Assembly (NCBI GenBank): GCA_946482385.1
Contig: CAMLRI010000118.1
Location: forward strand, 1 to 6,805
Direction of reading: 5' to 3'
Length of the DNA stretch: 6,805 nucleotides
Origin: an uncultured Cellvibrio sp.
GTDB lineage: Bacteria; Pseudomonadota; Gammaproteobacteria; Pseudomonadales; Cellvibrionaceae
Under the pieces are notes generated by a model that worked only from the letters and a program-made list of their open reading frames with translations, was not told the origin of the DNA and did not search any database. Positions 6,763 to 6,805 of this stretch are shown piece after piece; positions within the stretch are counted from its first letter, which is position 1, and the number at the start of each line of letters is the position of its first letter. A program made the position numbers and the translations under genes.

Positions 6763-6805
6763 CGCGCAGGAACAACTGGTACAGGCACAACTGCCAATAG
6801 CAACT
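6763..6805. other. Short 3' tail without a recognisable gene
   Basis: These 43 bases follow the TAA of the exported protein. They contain no ATG and no terminator. A 12-base unit occurs twice with one mismatch at a period of 15 (CAGGAACAACTG at 6768-6779 and CAGGCACAACTG at 6783-6794). In a frame shifted from the gene this reads AQEQLVQAQLPIAT, similar in style to the Gln-rich helix just before the stop. Too little sequence is present to say more. Confidence 0.3.

Overview
This window is most likely from a gammaproteobacterium, and the protein style points to the Cellvibrio/Cellvibrionaceae or Pseudomonas neighbourhood. That placement is inferred from the gene order lepA-lepB-DUF4845-rnc-era, from how closely the proteins resemble those of that group, and from GC-rich third codon positions. 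No database search was possible.

Bases 1-4384 form one minus-strand housekeeping cluster. In transcription order it reads lepA (elongation factor 4), lepB (signal peptidase I), a small DUF4845 membrane protein, rnc (RNase III) and era (ribosome-assembly GTPase, cut by the window edge after its GTPase domain). Gaps are short (about 12-55 bases) and no strong terminator lies between the genes, so they are probably co-transcribed. The cluster joins translation, protein export and RNA processing or ribosome maturation. Small details deserve attention: a terminator-like hairpin in the lepA leader, GTG starts without a Shine-Dalgarno sequence for lepA and rnc, a 7-codon mini-ORF bridging DUF4845 and rnc, and two matching mini-hairpins just before era.

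Bases 4385-4694 are a divergent intergenic region. It holds a probable lepA promoter on the minus strand and the ribosome binding site of the next plus-strand gene.

Bases 4695-6762 carry two plus-strand genes. The first encodes a hemerythrin-like cytoplasmic protein with a full set of candidate di-iron ligands and an extra C-terminal helical part. A good intrinsic terminator follows it. The second encodes an exported, alpha-helical, TPR-like protein with a Gln-rich C-terminal helix, which I do not recognise. The last 43 bases contain no recognisable gene.

I see no mobile element, CRISPR array, tRNA or rRNA, and no clear new multi-gene system. The least understood item is the exported helical protein.
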